NCBI GenBank assembly: GCA_024653345.1
Contig: JANLFV010000018.1
Span: forward strand, 1-26,271
Source of the DNA: Candidatus Acetothermia bacterium
GTDB lineage: Bacteria > Bipolaricaulota > Bipolaricaulia > RBG-16-55-9 > JANLFV01
Reading direction: 5' to 3'
DNA length: 26,271 bases
Shown here: positions 23,657 through 26,271 of the stretch, in pieces
Position numbering within the stretch: the stretch's first letter is position 1
Layout of the letters: the number at the start of each line of letters is the position of its first letter
Notes under the pieces: model-generated
The model's database searches: none
The model's input: the letters and a program-made list of their open reading frames with translations, nothing else
Told to the model about the DNA's origin: nothing
Position numbers and translations under genes: made by a program

Positions 23657-23943
23657 ACTGCTACCGTCTTGGCTTCGCGCTTGAGGAGTGATGCGGCCAG
23701 CTTCAGGGCTTCCTCGATGGCCTCCCGTGAGACGCGCCCCTGGAAGTTCTCTACTAGTTGATCGAGCGATCGCCCTGCGGCCAAGAGATCCAGGATGACC
23801 TCGACCTCAATCCGAGTGTATTTGAAAGTCGGCCGCCCCCCGCACACCCCCGGCGCGGCGACGATGTATTCGCCCAGAGGGTAATACTCGTAGGGCTCCC
23901 CGCCTATGGTCTCCCGGACCAGCGGCCTCATCTGTTTGGCCAT
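23653..23943 (-). CDS. DUF433 family protein (probable antitoxin)
   Basis: A 96-residue DUF433 protein. The core is GVCGGRPTFKYTRIEVEVIL followed by LDLLAAGRSLDQLVENF and the helix ISREAIEEALK-like region VSREAIEEALKLAAS: the family's winged-helix or helix-turn-helix fold, with GRPTF replacing the usual GKPCIRGTRI. It precedes the DUF5615 gene with an ATGA overlap, the common order of such pairs. On the minus strand TATAAT (23960-23955) lies only 12 bases before the ATG, so if used the leader would be nearly absent. Antitoxin function is by family association. Confidence 0.8.
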   Translation of the reverse strand: MAKQMRPLVRETIGGEPYEYYPLGEYIVAAPGVCGGRPTFKYTRIEVEVILDLLAAGRSLDQLVENFQGRVSREAIEEALKLAASLLKREAKTVAV

Positions 23944-24070
23944 CTCGGTGATCCATTATAGCGGCAGAGAATCCTCTCGGCCATGAACAAGCTGGATGCT
24001 CAGGCCAGGGGGGTTCAGGTCTGGCCAAGAGATTGCCCGTTGAAGGCGATCAAGGTAGACTCTCTCTGGC

Positions 24071-24544
24071 ATGGGGAAGGACAGAGAGGCCTGGCTGAAG
24101 GTCGTGGCCACGAACCGGAAGGCCCGGCACGACTACGAGATCGCCGAGACCTACGAGGCCGGGCTGGTCCTCAAGGGCGCGGAGGTCAAGAGCCTCCGCC
24201 GGGGGAGCTGCTCGCTCCAGGATGGCTTCGCCCAGGTCAAGGACGGCGAGGTCTTCCTATACAATGTTTACATCGCCCCTTACGAGGTGGGCGGGCGGTG
24301 GAACCCCGACCCCAACCGGCCAAGGAAGCTGCTCCTGCACAAGCAGGAGATCGTCCGGCTCGCGACCAAGGTGAACGAGCGGGGCTATACTCTGGTCCCG
24401 CTCCGGATCTACTTCAAAGGGGGCTACGCCAAGGTCGAGCTGGCCCTGGCCAAGGGGCGGGCCAAATACGATAAGCGGGAGAAAATAAAGAGAGAGGAGC
24501 AAGAGCGGGAGATGCGCCGCGCACTGAAGGAGTTCAGGCAGTGA
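24071..24544 (+). CDS. smpB: SsrA (tmRNA)-binding protein SmpB
   Basis: A 157-residue SmpB, the partner of tmRNA in releasing ribosomes stalled on broken messages. Family hallmarks are all visible: NRKARHDYEI at the N-terminus, AGLVLKGAEVKSLRRGSCSL, the tmRNA-contacting YNVYIAPYE, RPRKLLLHKQEI, LVPLRIYFKGGYAKVELALA with KGRAKYDKRE, and a basic helical C-terminal end. Length is as usual. The start ATG at 24071 has no strong ribosome-binding site nearby. No tmRNA gene (ssrA) is seen in the flanks, although the two are often neighbours. It converges with the hydrolase gene, 47 bases between stops. Confidence 0.95.
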   Translation: MGKDREAWLKVVATNRKARHDYEIAETYEAGLVLKGAEVKSLRRGSCSLQDGFAQVKDGEVFLYNVYIAPYEVGGRWNPDPNRPRKLLLHKQEIVRLATKVNERGYTLVPLRIYFKGGYAKVELALAKGRAKYDKREKIKREEQEREMRRALKEFRQ

Positions 24545-24591
24545 TCTTTAGACGCTCGGGCTGGCCGAGGCCGCGGCAAGCGAACGAGCGC

Positions 24592-25563
24592 TCACTTCCT
24601 CCGGACGAGGATCTGCCCGGAGGCCTCGTCCTCCGCAAGCTTTCGATCGAGCCAGGCGAGCGCCCCGGGTATCCCCGCGAGGTGGCCGAGGAAGAACGCG
24701 GTCAGATAAGCCTGGGCCGCGGCCCGAATCTCGTCCGAGGGGGCTTCGCCGCGGACGCAGACGGCGCAGAGGAGGCCGCAGTCGGGGTTGTCCAGGTATT
24801 GCATGTGGCCGGCATCGAGCTGGGTCACCTCGAGGGCTGGCGGGAGGGCGGCCTCGAAGAACCGCTGGTAGTTCTCCTCGGCCGGGGCGCAGGGCGGGCC
24901 GAACTGGGCCACCCCTCCCAATTCCGCCCCGACCAAGAGGAGTGGAGCGTGGATCCGATCCATCAGCTCAGGCGTCACGCTCGGGAACCTCGCCGGGTCT
25001 CCTCCGCCGGGCGGGCCGCTGTCCACGGGGTCGAGGGCCCCGACCGCGCGGACCCGCTCGTTCGCGCTCGCGGCCAAGAGGCTGAGCTTCCCGCCCAAAG
25101 AGTGACCCGCGGTGCCCACCCGGCTCGGGTCGGCCCGGCCCGCGAGCGGCCCGTCCGGGGCGAGCAAGCGGTCGAGGACGAACAGCAGGTCGCCGAGGAG
25201 GAGGCGATGGTCCGCGCTGAAGAGCGAGACCTGGTAGGTGAGCATGGCAGCGATGATCCCGTGGGAGGCCAGCCGCTGCCCGTAGGAGCGGTATTGGTCG
25301 CCTCTCAGGAGGAACCCCGGGCTGAAGAGGACCAGCGGGGCAGGGGCCTCCTCAGGGGCCGGCTGAGGGACGATGAGCAAGACCGAGACTTCCCGCGCGG
25401 TGGCGGGGTCGACGAGCCGGGCCTGGAGCTCACTAATCCTGAAAGGGCCGTCACGAGAGGGCTCCCCCTCCCAGCCGTCAGCCCCAGCGAGTGGGGAAAG
25501 CGCCAAGCTCAACCTGACCAGAAGCCCACACCATAAGAGAACTGTCAGTCGCCCGAGAACCAT
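24592..25563 (-). CDS. Exported chlorophyllase-like alpha/beta hydrolase
   Basis: A 323-residue alpha/beta hydrolase with a signal peptide (MVLGRLTVLLWCGLLVRLSL, cleavage near LAGA). The nucleophile is Ser155 in GHSLGGK; LDPVD (Asp178) after it and His253 in AGHMQY complete a triad. GHSxGGK followed by the LDPVD pattern is typical of chlorophyllase/PET-hydrolase-like enzymes, and SPGFLLRGDQYRSYGQRLAS is their oxyanion-loop strand region. NPDCGLLCAVC supplies Cys residues that may form disulfides outside the cytoplasm. The substrate is an ester but is otherwise unknown; chlorophyll is not expected here. The ATG at 25563 is used. No operon partner. Confidence 0.8.
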   Translation of the reverse strand: MVLGRLTVLLWCGLLVRLSLALSPLAGADGWEGEPSRDGPFRISELQARLVDPATAREVSVLLIVPQPAPEEAPAPLVLFSPGFLLRGDQYRSYGQRLASHGIIAAMLTYQVSLFSADHRLLLGDLLFVLDRLLAPDGPLAGRADPSRVGTAGHSLGGKLSLLAASANERVRAVGALDPVDSGPPGGGDPARFPSVTPELMDRIHAPLLLVGAELGGVAQFGPPCAPAEENYQRFFEAALPPALEVTQLDAGHMQYLDNPDCGLLCAVCVRGEAPSDEIRAAAQAYLTAFFLGHLAGIPGALAWLDRKLAEDEASGQILVRRK

Positions 25564-25841
25564 CTCATTTGTTGGGATACAAGGGGCCTCTTGACTGTCC
25601 CAGCCTGACCAGCTTTCTGACGCCGCTCATATGCTCACTTGGAATCTTGGCCGGTCTTTGCCAGGGTCTGCCATCCCGAGGCTATCTTGCTGATCGCGAT
25701 AGTTCGATGATGAACTCCACTGGAAGGTCGTGCCTGAAAAGTCTAATGATGTGAAATGGCTGGGTGAGCACTTGTGCTTTGTTGAGTAACCTCCAGCTCC
25801 AATCTCCGGCCTCATGCTACACCCCTACCCCCCCCCGCCTG
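25564..25841. other. 278-base intergenic stretch, lower GC, between hydrolase and IS end
   Basis: The base composition falls below that of the flanks. On the minus strand a 29-codon frame from a GTG at 25771 (TQPFHIIRLFRHDLPVEFII ... to a stop at 25682) looks protein-like, and other frames nearby read similarly, so this may be a decayed coding fragment. A run of C at 25829-25837 lies close to the transposase stop and may mark the IS end. I see no clear gene, RNA or terminal inverted repeat. Confidence 0.35.
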
Positions 25842-26271
25842 TCAAGCCCCCGCGGCGGCGAGAGCCGGGGCTGGGGCCAAAGCCAAGCCTAACATCAGGT
25901 TGTAGACCCAGACCTTCAGCTCGATCTCCCTCACCATCCGCTCAAACCTCTTCGCCGAGACTACCTCGCCGAACATCCGCTTGAACCCCGAGAAGAACGT
26001 CTCGGCCATCCACCGCTGCCCATAGCCCACGCGCTTCTTCCACCCTGGAGGGTCCTTGAGATAGGCCCGCACCACCTCACCTCTTTTCCCACCACAGTTG
26101 GGATGAGAATCCTCCCGCACCTTGAGAGCGGCCTCAATCCCAGAAGCGGCCAGGAACTCGAAGTTCTCGTGGGAGTCATAGCCACTATCCCCTAAGACCT
26201 CCTTGACCCTCACCTCCCTCTGGGCCTTCTTCACCAGCGGCTTGAGCTTCTTCCCCTCATCAGTCCGCTCA
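25842..26271 (-). mobile_element. IS5/IS4-like DDE transposase, C-terminal part (cut by the window edge)
   Basis: The frame is open to the right edge, so this is the last ~143 residues of a larger protein. GDSGYDSHENFEFLAASGI holds the second Asp of the DDE triad with its Y-D-S context; RWMAETFFSGFKRMFGE holds the final Glu, in the Y/W-x-x-E-x-F-F form of DDE_Tnp_1 transposases; an Ala-rich tail (ALAPAPALAAAGA) ends it. The piece is intact with no frameshift. The gene reads leftwards, so the left IS end should lie within about 30 bases of the stop; no inverted repeat can be named without the other end. Confidence 0.85.

Noticed and set aside
23944-24070. Search for a tmRNA gene beside smpB
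   Set aside because: The flanks are only 127 and 47 bases and show neither an Ala-tRNA-like acceptor end nor a tag reading frame.

Overview
The window reads as a piece of chromosome from an uncultivated, high-GC, diderm (outer-membrane-bearing) and probably anaerobic bacterium. The diderm call rests on a PorV/PorQ-type outer-membrane protein, a lipoprotein and several large exported proteins. The anaerobe call rests on a complete heterodisulfide-reductase-type hdrCBA operon. Many starts have strong AGGAGG ribosome-binding sites. The mix (cohesin/PKD proteins with type-A sorting-like tails, Hdr, amino-acid-type aldehyde dehydrogenases) reminds me of Bipolaricaulota/Acetothermia or a similar candidate lineage, but this is a guess; no rRNA or tRNA is present to settle it.

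Layout. (1) 1-2080 is an accessory patch: a frameshifted DUF2283 gene, a frameshifted retropepsin-like aspartyl protease gene, and a UPF0175/DUF3368 antitoxin-toxin pair lying between two copies of a ~100-bp hairpin-rich repeat. (2) 2085-13615, all on the minus strand, is an 11.5-kb surface-protein cluster. Five proteins carry a cohesin-like module, two of these also carry a dockerin, two carry arrays of PKD domains, one carries seven FG-GAP repeats, and five proteins of the cluster end in the same FlgD/type-IX-sorting-like tail. A PorV-like gene is translationally coupled to one of them, and a cohesin lipoprotein follows. (3) 13945-22657 is metabolic: an aldehyde dehydrogenase, an orphan minimal nucleotidyltransferase, 1-pyrroline-5-carboxylate dehydrogenase, then hdrC-hdrB-hdrA. 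HdrA is a 1143-residue fusion with a whole GltD/NfnB-like NADPH:flavin module inserted in it, and it is followed by a 30-codon remnant of mvhD. (4) 22635-25563 holds a YjjX-type nucleotide phosphatase, a DUF433/DUF5615 antitoxin-toxin pair, smpB and an exported chlorophyllase-like alpha/beta hydrolase. (5) 25842 to the right edge is the 3' part of a DDE transposase gene (IS element running off the window).

How they may work together. The surface cluster looks like a self-contained system: the lipoprotein could hold a cohesin on a membrane face, the dockerin proteins could bind cohesins, PKD and FG-GAP arrays give extended or binding surfaces, and the common C-terminal tail together with the PorV-like protein suggests secretion and surface attachment by a type-IX-like route. 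No glycoside hydrolase is present, so this is not a classical cellulosome. In the metabolic block the inserted NADPH module suggests that Hdr exchanges electrons with NAD(P)H rather than with a hydrogenase, which fits the loss of mvhD. These links are inference from domain content and gene order.
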